The notes beneath the pieces are model-generated. The model was not told the origin of the DNA, made no database searches, and saw only the letters and a program-made list of their open reading frames with translations. Both the position numbers and the translations under genes were made by a program. This document shows, one piece after another, positions 35,238 to 43,477 of a stretch of 64,000 nucleotides of DNA. Source of the stretch: an uncultured Clostridia bacterium (GTDB taxonomy: Bacteria > Bacillota > Clostridia > Oscillospirales > Acutalibacteraceae); the NCBI GenBank assembly GCA_937892525.1, contig CALAEV010000015.1, forward strand, positions 1-64,000. Direction: 5' to 3'. Within the stretch, counting starts at the first letter, position 1. Each line of letters starts with the position of its first letter.

Positions 35238-35321
35238 ATAATCACATCCCTGCCTCCCTTGTTAAAGGGCGCTTTAATTGTTTATATTTTAATCTCAATT
35301 TTCATATAAATCAAGTTTTTA

Positions 35322-35350
35322 TTGATTTATTTTGGTGGTAAGTATATAAT
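35322..35350 (+). promoter_or_regulatory. Promoter of the cobalamin-riboswitch unit
   Basis: TTGATT (35322-35327), 17 bases, TATAAT (35345-35350), placing the transcript start just ahead of the aptamer. Confidence 0.78.
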
Positions 35351-35357
35351 TGTTTTG

Positions 35358-35560
35358 ATATAGGTTAAGAATGTCGGGGAATCAGGTGTGATTCCTGAAC
35401 GAGTCCGTCGCCGTAAGCAGATGAGTGAGCCTCATACTCTTTGCCACAAGAGTAAAGTCATTGAGATTTTCTTGAGAAGACGAGGTGCATATTTTAGTCT
35501 GCAAGTCGGAATACCCGGTTCTGAGTTATTGATGTCGCGTAAACCGATATATCAATAAGC
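35358..35560 (+). promoter_or_regulatory. Cobalamin riboswitch
   Basis: The leader carries the conserved order of a B12 aptamer: GGGGAATCAGGTGTGATTCC, a region GTCCGTCGCCGTAAGC, the B12-box-like GCCACAAGAG, and the closing GCAAGTCGGAATACC (35501-35514). A downstream inverted repeat TTATTGAT/ATCAATAA (35526-35533, 35551-35558) could be part of the expression platform. It precedes a DUF4430 lipoprotein and an ECF S component, so high cobalamin should switch off their expression. Confidence 0.88.
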
Positions 35561-35598
35561 CGTGTATCACAAAATCAAATATTAAGGAGATTACAGGT

Positions 35599-36039
35599 AT
35601 GAAAAATGTAATGAAATCAAAGTTCGTACTGTCTGTTCTCTCGCTGGTGCTTATTGTGGCTATGGCATTCTCTTTCTCAGCGTGTGGAAACAATGATAGT
35701 GACACAAACACAACAACCACTACACAGGCTAGTGGCGAAGCAAAGAAGGAATTAACCTTCGTTTTCAAGGTAGTTGACCTTGACGGAAGTGAAAAATCCT
35801 TCGACATCACAACAGACGCCAAAACAGTTGGCGAGGCTCTTGTAAACGAAAAGCTTATTTCGGGCACAGATAGCGAATACGGTCTTATGGTTGATACCGT
35901 TAATGGCATCAAGTATGACTACACCGCTGACGGTGCATACTGGGCATTCTACATTGATGGCGAAATGGCTATGACAGGCGTTGACTCAACTGACGTTGTT
36001 GACGGTGCAACTTACTCTTTCGTAGCAACAAAGGCATAA
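35599..36039 (+). CDS. DUF4430 domain lipoprotein (transcobalamin-like), probable cobalamin binder
   Basis: 146 residues. Signal peptide with lipobox FSAC (Cys about residue 30), a short Thr-rich linker (TNTTTTTQ), then one DUF4430 domain: FKVVDLDGSEKSFDITT, VGEALVNEKLI and a YWAFYIDGEMAMTGVDS signature. DUF4430 resembles the C-terminal domain of transcobalamin/intrinsic factor. It is the first gene behind the cobalamin riboswitch and is followed after one base by an ECF S component. I infer that it captures B12 or a cobamide at the outer face of the membrane. Confidence 0.85.
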   Translation: MKNVMKSKFVLSVLSLVLIVAMAFSFSACGNNDSDTNTTTTTQASGEAKKELTFVFKVVDLDGSEKSFDITTDAKTVGEALVNEKLISGTDSEYGLMVDTVNGIKYDYTADGAYWAFYIDGEMAMTGVDSTDVVDGATYSFVATKA

Positions 36040-36040
36040 T

Positions 36041-36559
36041 ATGAGAAGTGAAAAGTATAAAAAGCTGGTTGATATTATAGTGTTCACTCTGCTGGGCGTT
36101 ATAATGTTGCTTTCAAAGTTGTTGCTTGAGGGTATTCCTAATGTGCATTTGTTAGGCACGCTTATTACTGCATACACAATAGTTTATCGCAAAGACGCTT
36201 TAAAGCCTATTTACATATTTGTATTACTTTCAGGTATTGTTTATGGCTTTGGTGTGTGGTGGATACCGTATTTATATATATGGACTGTTCTTTGGGGTAT
36301 GGTAATGCTTTTACCAAAGAATATGAAACCACAAGTGGCAGTACCTGTGTATATGGTCGTTTCTGGACTTCACGGACTTTTATATGGCACACTTTACGCC
36401 CCTGCGCAAGCCTTATTATTCGGACTTGATTTCAAAGGTATGATTGCTTGGATTGTTGCAGGATTTTCATTTGATGTTATGCATTGTATAGGTAATGTGG
36501 TATTGGGAATTCTTATTCTACCGATTGCCACAGCACTAAGAAAATTTCATAAGTATTAA
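36041..36559 (+). CDS. ECF transporter S component, probable cobalamin/cobamide transporter
   Basis: 172 residues with about five or six membrane helices; the first (LVDIIVFTLLGVIMLLSKLL) and the loop LEGIPNVHLLGTLITAYTIVY fit S components of the CbrT-like type. It starts one base after the DUF4430 stop and shares the riboswitch. No EcfA/T genes are in the window, so it would use a shared energising module. A terminator follows at once, closing a two-gene B12 unit. Confidence 0.8.
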   Translation: MRSEKYKKLVDIIVFTLLGVIMLLSKLLLEGIPNVHLLGTLITAYTIVYRKDALKPIYIFVLLSGIVYGFGVWWIPYLYIWTVLWGMVMLLPKNMKPQVAVPVYMVVSGLHGLLYGTLYAPAQALLFGLDFKGMIAWIVAGFSFDVMHCIGNVVLGILILPIATALRKFHKY

Positions 36560-36565
36560 AAAATG

Positions 36566-36597
36566 ACCGATTGGGGAAAATCCTCAATCGGTTTTTG
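36566..36597 (+). terminator. Terminator of the B12 unit
   Basis: ACCGATTGGGGA (36566-36577) and TCCTCAATCGGT (36581-36592) form a 12-bp stem with one wobble, followed by TTTTG. Confidence 0.85.
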
Positions 36598-36604
36598 TTT
36601 TGAT

Positions 36605-36842
36605 AAATTATAGTTTGTCTAACAGAATGCAAAGCGCAAAATGCAAAGCGCAAAGTGTAGGGTCTGCGACGCAGATTTATAATTCGCTCCCTCCTAGAGG
36701 GAGCTGTCTGCGAAGCAGACTGAGGGAGTAATATGTGTAATCGCAAAACTCCCTCCGTCAAAATCTTCGATTTTGCCACCTCCCTCAACGAGGGAGGGTA
36801 ATAGGTTGTGTCTATGCAAAGAGTTCGACAAACTCCAATTTA
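36605..36842. mobile_element. MITE-like composite repeat element, copy 1
   Basis: Ends are AAATTATAGTTTGTC (36605-36619) and GACAAACTCCAATTT (36827-36841), inverted. Inside are tandem TGCAAAGCGCAAAATGCAAAG units, TCTGCGACGCAGA, the palindrome GTCTGCGAAGCAGAC, GAGGGAG/CTCCCTC stems, AAAATCTTCGATTTT and CCCTCAACGAGGGAGG. About 150 bases are nearly identical to the element at 63373-63642. No open frame, so non-autonomous. It fills the gap between the B12 unit and the dockerin gene. Confidence 0.7.
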
Positions 36843-36882
36843 TTACACAAAAAGCGAGGTATTACCCTCGCTTTTACTGTTT

Positions 36883-38394
36883 TTAATTAAAATCTATTGT
36901 TCCGTCAAGATACAAATCAAGTGTAATTGCGTCAAATCCATCAATTGCGCCATCGTGGTTTATATCACCTGCATAATATTCTGCAGTATTCTTTGTCGGA
37001 CAACCACCTAATGTTGAAGCCGTTACAACTTTATTGTAATCGGTTGTATTTGTTGAGTTTGAGCCATCAATATCGCCACGCTTTGCAAACATATATGTCT
37101 TGCTAACGCCTGTTGCAGTTTTTGTTGTAGTCAAAGTGCCACCAGTCAAATCGGTATAGCTTGAAAGTGAACCTGTGAAGCCTGATGGCATTGCAAATTT
37201 ACTTTGTACTGTTGTGATATCTTTACCTAAGAAAATAACGTTCATGCTATCTTCAACAGTAATATCACCTACATTATAGTTTAACATTACCTTGCCGTAA
37301 TGGTCAGTTGTAAGTGTAGGATACTGGAGTGGAGTTACACCACTATACATTACACCATCAGGAATATGCACTTCGCTATCAGGAGTACTGCTTTCAAAGT
37401 GGGGAGTTATGGTAGATGCACCAGAAAGTAAATAATCATTAAAAACCAAGTCACTTTGGTCATTCCAAGTAGCATCTACAAGATACCACTTACCGTCTTC
37501 CATTTTAACATAATTCCATTTATGAGGACCACCTGCATAGCCAAGTACGGTAATACAAGGAATGCCTTCACGGTCGCAAAGAAGCTTAAATGCTTCGGCA
37601 TAGCCTTCACAAACAGCAAGTCCCTTTAAGAATACCCCTGTTGGCTGATGTGCCATAGGGCCATACCAAGGCGAACCGTCAGAAAATGTGCCCTGCTGTT
37701 CAGGGTATTCATTAATTTCACAAAGGTAATCGTGAATTGATTTTACTTTTTCATAACGAGTTATACCGTTAACCGGTGCAGTTTCTACTGCTTCAACAAG
37801 AGCGATGAGTTTTTCTTCAACATCGGCATAATCAGTATAAGAGTTAGTGTCTATACCAATTCTAACTGTAACGCTGACAGTAGTAACCTTAAAGCCACTA
37901 CTACTTGGCGAACTGGTATAACTATATGAATAACCAAAACTGTTCACCCAGAAGTAATATGGATTATCTTCAACCGCAGCAGTTATCGCCTCTGCAATTT
38001 CTTTTTTCATTAATGCTTTAAGATTTTCGTTCGCTACCGTTACGGTTGAGCCCTCAGCTGCAAACTCACAATCTAAAGCAAATGTTTCAACAACACCTGC
38101 TGCCAAGAATTTTGAATAAATGAGCTTTTGGGTTTCGTTTAATTGGTCATAGAAAAGATATGCACTGTCAGGGTCAGTAGTATTTCCATAAAACTTATTC
38201 GCAACAAAATCATCAGTTGCAATATCTTTTTCAGGAAGTGTATTACCCGGTGAAAATTCTGTTGCTTCTATGTTTTCAACTACAACATAACCGTCAGGTT
38301 TTTCAGTTTCGGCAAACGACACAATCGGCATTGCGCCTAAAAAGACGCAAAGTGCCATTATGACACACAAGATTTTTGAAATCGTTCTTTTCAT
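36883..38394 (-). CDS. Secreted transglutaminase-like protein with C-terminal dockerin
   Basis: 503 residues. Sec signal peptide ending near SFAET. The middle is a transglutaminase-like cysteine-protease fold: KSIHDYLCEI, catalytic Cys in FLKGLAVCEGYAEAF, catalytic His in GGPHKWNYV and Asp in YLVDATWND. The C-terminus (440-503) is a dockerin-type pair of calcium repeats, GDIDGSNSTNTTDYNK and GDINHDGAIDGFDA. It may process or crosslink peptides and dock on a scaffold or the cell surface. No scaffoldin or cohesin gene is in the window. Confidence 0.88.
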   Translation of the reverse strand: MKRTISKILCVIMALCVFLGAMPIVSFAETEKPDGYVVVENIEATEFSPGNTLPEKDIATDDFVANKFYGNTTDPDSAYLFYDQLNETQKLIYSKFLAAGVVETFALDCEFAAEGSTVTVANENLKALMKKEIAEAITAAVEDNPYYFWVNSFGYSYSYTSSPSSSGFKVTTVSVTVRIGIDTNSYTDYADVEEKLIALVEAVETAPVNGITRYEKVKSIHDYLCEINEYPEQQGTFSDGSPWYGPMAHQPTGVFLKGLAVCEGYAEAFKLLCDREGIPCITVLGYAGGPHKWNYVKMEDGKWYLVDATWNDQSDLVFNDYLLSGASTITPHFESSTPDSEVHIPDGVMYSGVTPLQYPTLTTDHYGKVMLNYNVGDITVEDSMNVIFLGKDITTVQSKFAMPSGFTGSLSSYTDLTGGTLTTTKTATGVSKTYMFAKRGDIDGSNSTNTTDYNKVVTASTLGGCPTKNTAEYYAGDINHDGAIDGFDAITLDLYLDGTIDFN

Positions 38395-38422
38395 AACAAC
38401 ACTCCGTTCTATTAAATATTTC

Positions 38423-38878
38423 TTATTTTTTATCGAGGAAATTAGAGAGTTCTTCCATAAATGCGTTTACGTCTTTAAACTGCTTGTAAACTGATGCGAA
38501 ACGAACATAAGCCACTTGGTCAATTTCTTTAAGTTGGTCCATAACAAGCTCGCCAACACGAACAGAAGTTACTTCACGGTCAAGTGAATTTTGTAATGTT
38601 GACTCAATTTCGCTGACTGCTCTTTCAATAGTTTCCATTGAAACAGGACGCTTTTCGCAAGCAGTAAGCATACCTTTAATAAGTTTTTGTCTGTCAAACA
38701 CTTCACGTGTTTTGTCTTTCTTGACAACAACAATAGGCACACTTTCAATTATTTCATAAGTAGTGAATCGTTTTGCACATTTGATACACTCACGACGGCG
38801 ACGGATTCTTTCACCCTCGTCAGTTGGACGTGAGTCAATAACTTTACTTTCTTCAAATCCGCAAAATGGACATTTCAT
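38423..38878 (-). CDS. nrdR: Ribonucleotide reductase repressor NrdR
   Basis: 151 residues, the family length. Zinc ribbon [13 protein letters not shown]...[15 protein letters not shown], with four Cys, followed by the ATP-cone ([20 protein letters not shown]). It senses the ATP/dATP balance and represses nrd genes. Two NrdR-box-like sites overlap the nrdD promoter at 24930-24978 in this same window, and an incomplete box lies in its own upstream region (38909-38920). Confidence 0.95.
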   Translation of the reverse strand: MKCPFCGFEESKVIDSRPTDEGERIRRRRECIKCAKRFTTYEIIESVPIVVVKKDKTREVFDRQKLIKGMLTACEKRPVSMETIERAVSEIESTLQNSLDREVTSVRVGELVMDQLKEIDQVAYVRFASVYKQFKDVNAFMEELSNFLDKK

Positions 38879-38908
38879 AAAAACACTTCCTATTTTTATA
38901 CTATATTT

Positions 38909-38920
38909 ACTATATATAGT
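38909..38920 (-). promoter_or_regulatory. NrdR-box-like palindrome upstream of nrdR
   Basis: ACTATATATAGT matches the core of the NrdR palindrome (CwATATaTwG) but lacks the ACA/TGT outer bases. It lies about 30 bases before the nrdR start and may allow autoregulation; an AT-rich chance palindrome is also possible. Confidence 0.4.
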
Positions 38921-38954
38921 ATTGTATCACATTTTAAATCACAATGTAAAGGGT

Positions 38955-39737
38955 TTAAAGCAACTTTTTAAGTTCATTCATAGCAAATTCAAGCTCGTTG
39001 TCATTTTCATAGCCGTTTTCATAAAGTTCAAGTATATAATCGCCCTTATAATCGTATTTTTTCATCATATCAAAGAACTTTTTAAAATCAAAAGTACCAT
39101 TTTTGCAAGGCACAAAGCAATCTTTTTCTTTGTTGTGGTCGCTTATATGAATATGACGAATATATTTATGGAGTTTTTCTGCAAATTCAAATGGATTTAT
39201 TCCTGTTCGTATTGACTGTTTAATATCAAAAACCATATTGAAATCGTCGCCAATATATTCGCCCATACGCAAAAGCAAATCAGGGCTTTCGCTACGGTAA
39301 TGCACCACATTTTCTTGGCAGATTTTAAGCCCCTCTGCTTTGCCCATAAGTGTTAATTCGCCAAAACGCTCAAAATATTCTTCGTCAGAAATGCTACCTG
39401 GTTTTTTTATGCCGTGCATAACAAGGATTTCTGCATCAAGAGTGTGCATAACGTCAAAGTGGCGCTTAAAAGATGTGTCTTTCGCCTCAAAATATCTGCG
39501 TTTATACGAACTGAAAAGATGAAACGATTCAGTAAACGAGCCCATTGTATGCACAGATGCTACTTTTACACCGTATGATTTACAGATTTCTGCCAGATTT
39601 TTTACATAATCAGGTTGAAACTCTGAATGAGCATTCATAAAAACTTCAATTGTTTTAGCCCCTGTTTCACACGCTCTAACAACTGATTTTTCAGTTTCAA
39701 GAGGATAAAAACAGGCAGATGATAATCCGATATCCAT
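38955..39737 (-). CDS. Sugar phosphate isomerase/epimerase (xylose isomerase-like TIM barrel)
   Basis: 260 residues of the AP endonuclease 2/xylose isomerase-like barrel. Typical metal-site pieces are VHTMGSFTES, ILVMHGIKK, ICQENVVHY, MVFDIKQS, HIHISDHN and YILELYENGY. Acts on an unknown sugar or inositol-type substrate in the cytosol. Five bases separate its start from the stop of the upstream transglutaminase gene, so it is the last gene of that operon. Related in fold to IolE but too diverged to assign. Confidence 0.85.
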   Translation of the reverse strand: MDIGLSSACFYPLETEKSVVRACETGAKTIEVFMNAHSEFQPDYVKNLAEICKSYGVKVASVHTMGSFTESFHLFSSYKRRYFEAKDTSFKRHFDVMHTLDAEILVMHGIKKPGSISDEEYFERFGELTLMGKAEGLKICQENVVHYRSESPDLLLRMGEYIGDDFNMVFDIKQSIRTGINPFEFAEKLHKYIRHIHISDHNKEKDCFVPCKNGTFDFKKFFDMMKKYDYKGDYILELYENGYENDNELEFAMNELKKLL

Positions 39738-39742
39738 AAAAA

Positions 39743-40519
39743 CTACCTTTTTGTTACTTTAAGACTTACTGTTTGGGTTTGCATTCCACCACCGGTTAAA
39801 AGTCCACGATTAATTCCACAATCGGCAAAATCGCGACCACGACTGATGATAATATAATTTTCATCGGCAAGACGGTTGTTTGTAGGGTCAACACCGTGCC
39901 AACTGCCGTTGTGATACACTTCAACCCAAGCGTGAGTTTCCCCCTCGCCCACCATCATACCAACAACATAACGGCAAGGGATTTCAGCCTTGCGAAGAAG
40001 TGATAACAGAATGTGAGAATAATCCTGGCACACACCGGCACCGTTTAAAAGTGCTTCTTCTGCAGTAGTTACAACACTTGTTGAGCCTGCTTTATACACA
40101 ATGTTAGCACGAATAGCACGAGTGAATTTCATAGCAGTATCAACTGCGTCGTCAGAAATACCAACTCTTATACGTTCAAACATTTTATTGAGCTCTGTGC
40201 CACATTTTGTAAAGCTTGTAGGGTATTTGTAAACAGGATTCAAGTCTGTTTCAGGCGTAATATGTGCCCCTGTTGTTACTGTACCTTCAACATTTACTGT
40301 AAATTCGTTGTGCATTGTAACAATACGGTCAGTAACAAGAATATTACCAAATCCATCATTTGAGTATGTGAGCTCGTTTTCAGGGAAAACTGTCACTTTA
40401 ATATCTTCAATGTGCTGATTTTCACACTCTAACGGAATACAGCGGAGTGTGTAACAATGCTTGATTACAGGCATTGAAAATTTTATTGACATATTATAAG
40501 TAAAATCTAAAACTGCCAT
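39743..40519 (-). CDS. Transglutaminase family protein (COG1305) of the ATP-grasp/alpha-E cluster
   Basis: 258 residues without a signal peptide. N-terminal beta domain typical of the Bact_transglu_N group (FTYNMSIKFSMPVIKHCYTLR), then catalytic Cys in LLNGAGVCQDYSHILL, His in GEGETHAWVEVY and Asp in WHGVDPTNN. Stands directly after the alpha-E gene (one-base gap). With the ATP-grasp and alpha-E genes it forms a trio conserved across many bacteria, believed to make or process a peptide-like product, but never resolved biochemically as far as I know. Confidence 0.88.
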   Translation of the reverse strand: MAVLDFTYNMSIKFSMPVIKHCYTLRCIPLECENQHIEDIKVTVFPENELTYSNDGFGNILVTDRIVTMHNEFTVNVEGTVTTGAHITPETDLNPVYKYPTSFTKCGTELNKMFERIRVGISDDAVDTAMKFTRAIRANIVYKAGSTSVVTTAEEALLNGAGVCQDYSHILLSLLRKAEIPCRYVVGMMVGEGETHAWVEVYHNGSWHGVDPTNNRLADENYIIISRGRDFADCGINRGLLTGGGMQTQTVSLKVTKR

Positions 40520-40520
40520 A

Positions 40521-41207
40521 TTACATCACCCCTGTTACAAAAAGTTGTGATAACTCGTTCTGAATTGAGAATTTATAAGGAGTATAGTCCTCTTCCTCTA
40601 AAATCATACGAGTAAGACGCTCAATAGAATAAGTATTGAAATCAATACCCACTTTATAAAGTCGGTTAAGCATTATTGAAAACTCTTTTTTTAGTAATTC
40701 GTGAGGGTAATCAAGGCGAGTATAAAGGTCAAGTCGCTCAATACTGCGACCAAATTTTAAAATGTTTCTTGATGTTTCTGCCTCAATGTTATCGTCGGCA
40801 CTTCCCCAGAATGCGAAAATCCAGTCAGTAACCTCTTGCACTTTAAGAAGTGGAGCATTACTGCTACTGCTTTTTTCCATAATATCAACGGCAAGCTGAA
40901 GATATGCAAGAGTTTCTGAACTGATTGTGTTTCGCATTTCAACTGCGTTATCGTATGCGTGAAGAAGTGACGAATAAATTGATGCAGGGTCGTTTGCATC
41001 AAACAAAAATGAACTGATAAATTCCTGGCGGCAAGAGTAGTTGTTTGCAATACCTAATCTGCGACAGAAATTTATGTATTCTTCATCATTAATATCAATC
41101 ATAATGTCATAACATTCGGTAAAGGCCTTAAGAGTTGTAAACACACGCTCAACATAGCGACCTAACCAGAAAAGATTATCACTTGATTTTATCGAGATAA
41201 TACCCAT
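40521..41207 (-). CDS. Alpha-E domain protein (DUF403/COG2307)
   Basis: 228 residues, all-helical. Begins ISIKSSDNLFWLGRYVERVF, the hallmark of the alpha-E family; charged helical repeats follow. Its start overlaps the 3' end of the ATP-grasp gene by 19 bases, and its stop is one base from the transglutaminase start, so all three are translationally linked. A little shorter than the usual 300 residues. Function unknown. Confidence 0.9.
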   Translation of the reverse strand: MGIISIKSSDNLFWLGRYVERVFTTLKAFTECYDIMIDINDEEYINFCRRLGIANNYSCRQEFISSFLFDANDPASIYSSLLHAYDNAVEMRNTISSETLAYLQLAVDIMEKSSSSNAPLLKVQEVTDWIFAFWGSADDNIEAETSRNILKFGRSIERLDLYTRLDYPHELLKKEFSIMLNRLYKVGIDFNTYSIERLTRMILEEEDYTPYKFSIQNELSQLFVTGVM

Positions 41208-42502
41208 GTGTCCTTAAAGCCCCCTCCCTGAGATGAATTTACAACGAATGAATTAGCATCCTTTGCAAAGCGTGTAAGACCTGATTGCCATACAACAGGC
41301 TCTTCACCCATAAGAACGAATGCACGTAAATCTGCTTTTCTTTCAGTTGCCACTCCGTGTTCAACTACTTTTAAGTCGTTGAATTTAATAATTTCTTGTG
41401 CTATGAATCTTCGTGGCTCTTTTTGAATTGCTTTTTTAAGTTCATACAATCGTTCAAGTGATAATTCGTTACCGAATACAACACCGTAGCCACCTGATTC
41501 TGCAACATCTTTAACTACTAATTTATGCACATTTTCAAGCACATATTTCATATCGTCTTCGTAAAATGGTAAATATGTAGGTGCGTTTGAAAGTATTGGC
41601 TCTTCGCCAAGATAATATTTAATCATAGCAGGCACATAGTAGTAAATGCCTTTATCATCAGCAACGCTGTTACCAGGTGCATTTACAAGCGCCACATTAC
41701 CTGCCCTGTATGCGTCCATAATATGTGGTACACCTAAAAGTGAGTCTGCACGGAAGGACATTGGGTCAATATAATCGTCATTAATTCTGCGATAAACTGC
41801 ACCAACACGCTGACGCTTGCCTGAATACTCACTATAATAAAGCACATTACCCTCAACAAACAAATCTTGTGGCATAGCAAAAACTGAGCCGGTTTTTTCG
41901 GCAAGGTAAGAATGCTCAAAGAATGCCGAGTTAAATCGACCAGGAGTGAGCACTACATTTATTCCACCTGTATTTACATAATCGAGAGTGTTGCGAAGTA
42001 AATCCCCATAATTACGGTTATCAATAACACCGTTTGCACGGAAGGTGTCAGGACTAGCGCGACGGCACAATTCCCTTGCAATCATAGGGTATGACGCACC
42101 TGATGGCACACGAAGATTGTCTTCAAGCACATACCAACGCATATCGTTACCTTGCACAAGGTCAATACCCGAAATATGAGCAAAAACGTCTTTTGGTGGC
42201 ACAGCACCCTCGCACTCCATCATATACCCTGCTGCACCGTAAACAAATTCTTCAGGAATGATTTTGTCCTTGATAATCTGCTTTTTAGTGTAAATGTCTT
42301 TCAAAAAGATATTAAGAGCCTTGACACGCTGTTTAAGTCCACGCTCAAGATAGTCGAACTCGTCTTTTGAGATAATGCGAGGAACTGCGTCAAATGGGAA
42401 AAGACGCTCGTTAAAAACATTATTTTTGTAAATACCGAATTTAACACCATATCGTGCTAAAAGTCGGTTAATTTCGTCGGTATGTTCTATAAGTCCGTAC
42501 AA
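41189..42502 (-). CDS. Circularly permuted type 2 ATP-grasp protein
   Basis: 437 residues from TTG 42502, eight bases after GGGAG; a GTG three codons upstream (42511) is also possible. Features of the CP_ATPgrasp_2 family: RIISKDEFDYLERGLKQR, YVLEDNLRVPSGASYP, VLTPGRFNSAFFEH, VNAPGNSVADDKGIYYY, and the ATP-site VKDVAESGGYGVVFG. First gene of the trio with alpha-E and transglutaminase proteins. Likely forms an amide bond using ATP; acceptor and donor unknown. Confidence 0.9.
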   Translation of the reverse strand: MYGLIEHTDEINRLLARYGVKFGIYKNNVFNERLFPFDAVPRIISKDEFDYLERGLKQRVKALNIFLKDIYTKKQIIKDKIIPEEFVYGAAGYMMECEGAVPPKDVFAHISGIDLVQGNDMRWYVLEDNLRVPSGASYPMIARELCRRASPDTFRANGVIDNRNYGDLLRNTLDYVNTGGINVVLTPGRFNSAFFEHSYLAEKTGSVFAMPQDLFVEGNVLYYSEYSGKRQRVGAVYRRINDDYIDPMSFRADSLLGVPHIMDAYRAGNVALVNAPGNSVADDKGIYYYVPAMIKYYLGEEPILSNAPTYLPFYEDDMKYVLENVHKLVVKDVAESGGYGVVFGNELSLERLYELKKAIQKEPRRFIAQEIIKFNDLKVVEHGVATERKADLRAFVLMGEEPVVWQSGLTRFAKDANSFVVNSSQGGGFKDTWVLSR

Positions 42503-42635
42503 ATTTCTCACTCCCGAAATTTAAATAGAATTATACATAATAATTATAATATTTTTTTGTTGTTATTTCTATTGTATAAAGTGAAAAATAATTAAGGTTT
42601 TAGTTATTAAAGATATACAAAAGATATTGCAATTA

Positions 42636-42663
42636 TTGATTTTTGCTTTTACTGTGCTATAAT
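42636..42663 (+). promoter_or_regulatory. Promoter of the SDR-OYE operon
   Basis: TTGATT (42636-42641), 16 bases, TATAAT (42658-42663), with an AGGGGGAG ribosome site before the start at 42695. Confidence 0.7.
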
Positions 42664-42694
42664 TAATTTATAATGTGATTAGGGGGAGTTTGGT

Positions 42695-43477
42695 ATGATT
42701 ACTAACAAAACTATTGTACTTACCGGATGTAATAACGGAATCGGTCTTGAAGTGCTTAAACTCTTGCACAAAAATAATAAAATCCTTTGTGTTGACAAAG
42801 ACATTGACCGTTTAAGTGTATTCGAAGATGAAAATACATACATAATGCAAAAGGATGTTTCTTCAAAAGAAGCAGTTGATGAAATTTTTGAAGTTGCACT
42901 CCAGAAATTGGGTTCAATCGACATCTTTTATGCTAATGCAGGCTATCCGTATTATGAAGAATTTAACTATGTTGATTGGAACAGAGTTTCACGTATGTTT
43001 GAGACAAATGTGTTCTCGCCAATTTATTCATATCAGAAATATGTTGAATACTTAAATGGTAAAAAGGGCATCTTTGCAATAACTGTTTCCGCAATCGGCA
43101 CAATGGCTATGCCTGGATTTACAATTTACAGTGCATCAAAATTTGCTATGCATGGTTTTCAGGAAGGACTTCGTATGGAGTTGCCGAAGAATGTACAACT
43201 CACTTGTCTTTACCCTGTTGCTACCGATACAGGTTTTTTCAAGGCCGCAAACGACATTGAGTTCAAAAAGCCTTTCCCTGTGCAACAACCTGATGTTGTA
43301 GCAAGAAAAATGGTAAAAGGAATTGAAACAGGCAAAAAAACAGTTAGTCCTTGCGTACTTTTTGGTCTTTCAAAGGTGCTTATGAAGTTTATTCCACCAG
43401 TTAAAACTGCTTACCTTGCACTTGAAAAGAGAAAGTTCAAGGAATTCAAAGAAACTGTAAGAAAGCAGGATAAATAA
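42695..43477 (+). CDS. Short-chain dehydrogenase/reductase
   Basis: 260 residues of the classical SDR family. Cofactor motif LTGCNNGIGLEV, an NAG motif (YANAGYPYY), and catalytic TVSA...YSASKFAMHG (Ser, Tyr, Lys). The last 40 residues are basic and hydrophobic, so it may sit at the membrane. The stop overlaps the start of the next flavoprotein gene by one base, so the two enzymes are made together and may act on the same carbonyl/enone substrate. Confidence 0.9.
   Translation: MITNKTIVLTGCNNGIGLEVLKLLHKNNKILCVDKDIDRLSVFEDENTYIMQKDVSSKEAVDEIFEVALQKLGSIDIFYANAGYPYYEEFNYVDWNRVSRMFETNVFSPIYSYQKYVEYLNGKKGIFAITVSAIGTMAMPGFTIYSASKFAMHGFQEGLRMELPKNVQLTCLYPVATDTGFFKAANDIEFKKPFPVQQPDVVARKMVKGIETGKKTVSPCVLFGLSKVLMKFIPPVKTAYLALEKRKFKEFKETVRKQDK

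Noticed and set aside
35526..35912. Minus-strand 128-codon frame across the riboswitch and the DUF4430 gene
   Set aside because: It opposes a lipoprotein with clear signal and domain, overlaps the riboswitch platform, and shows no family features.
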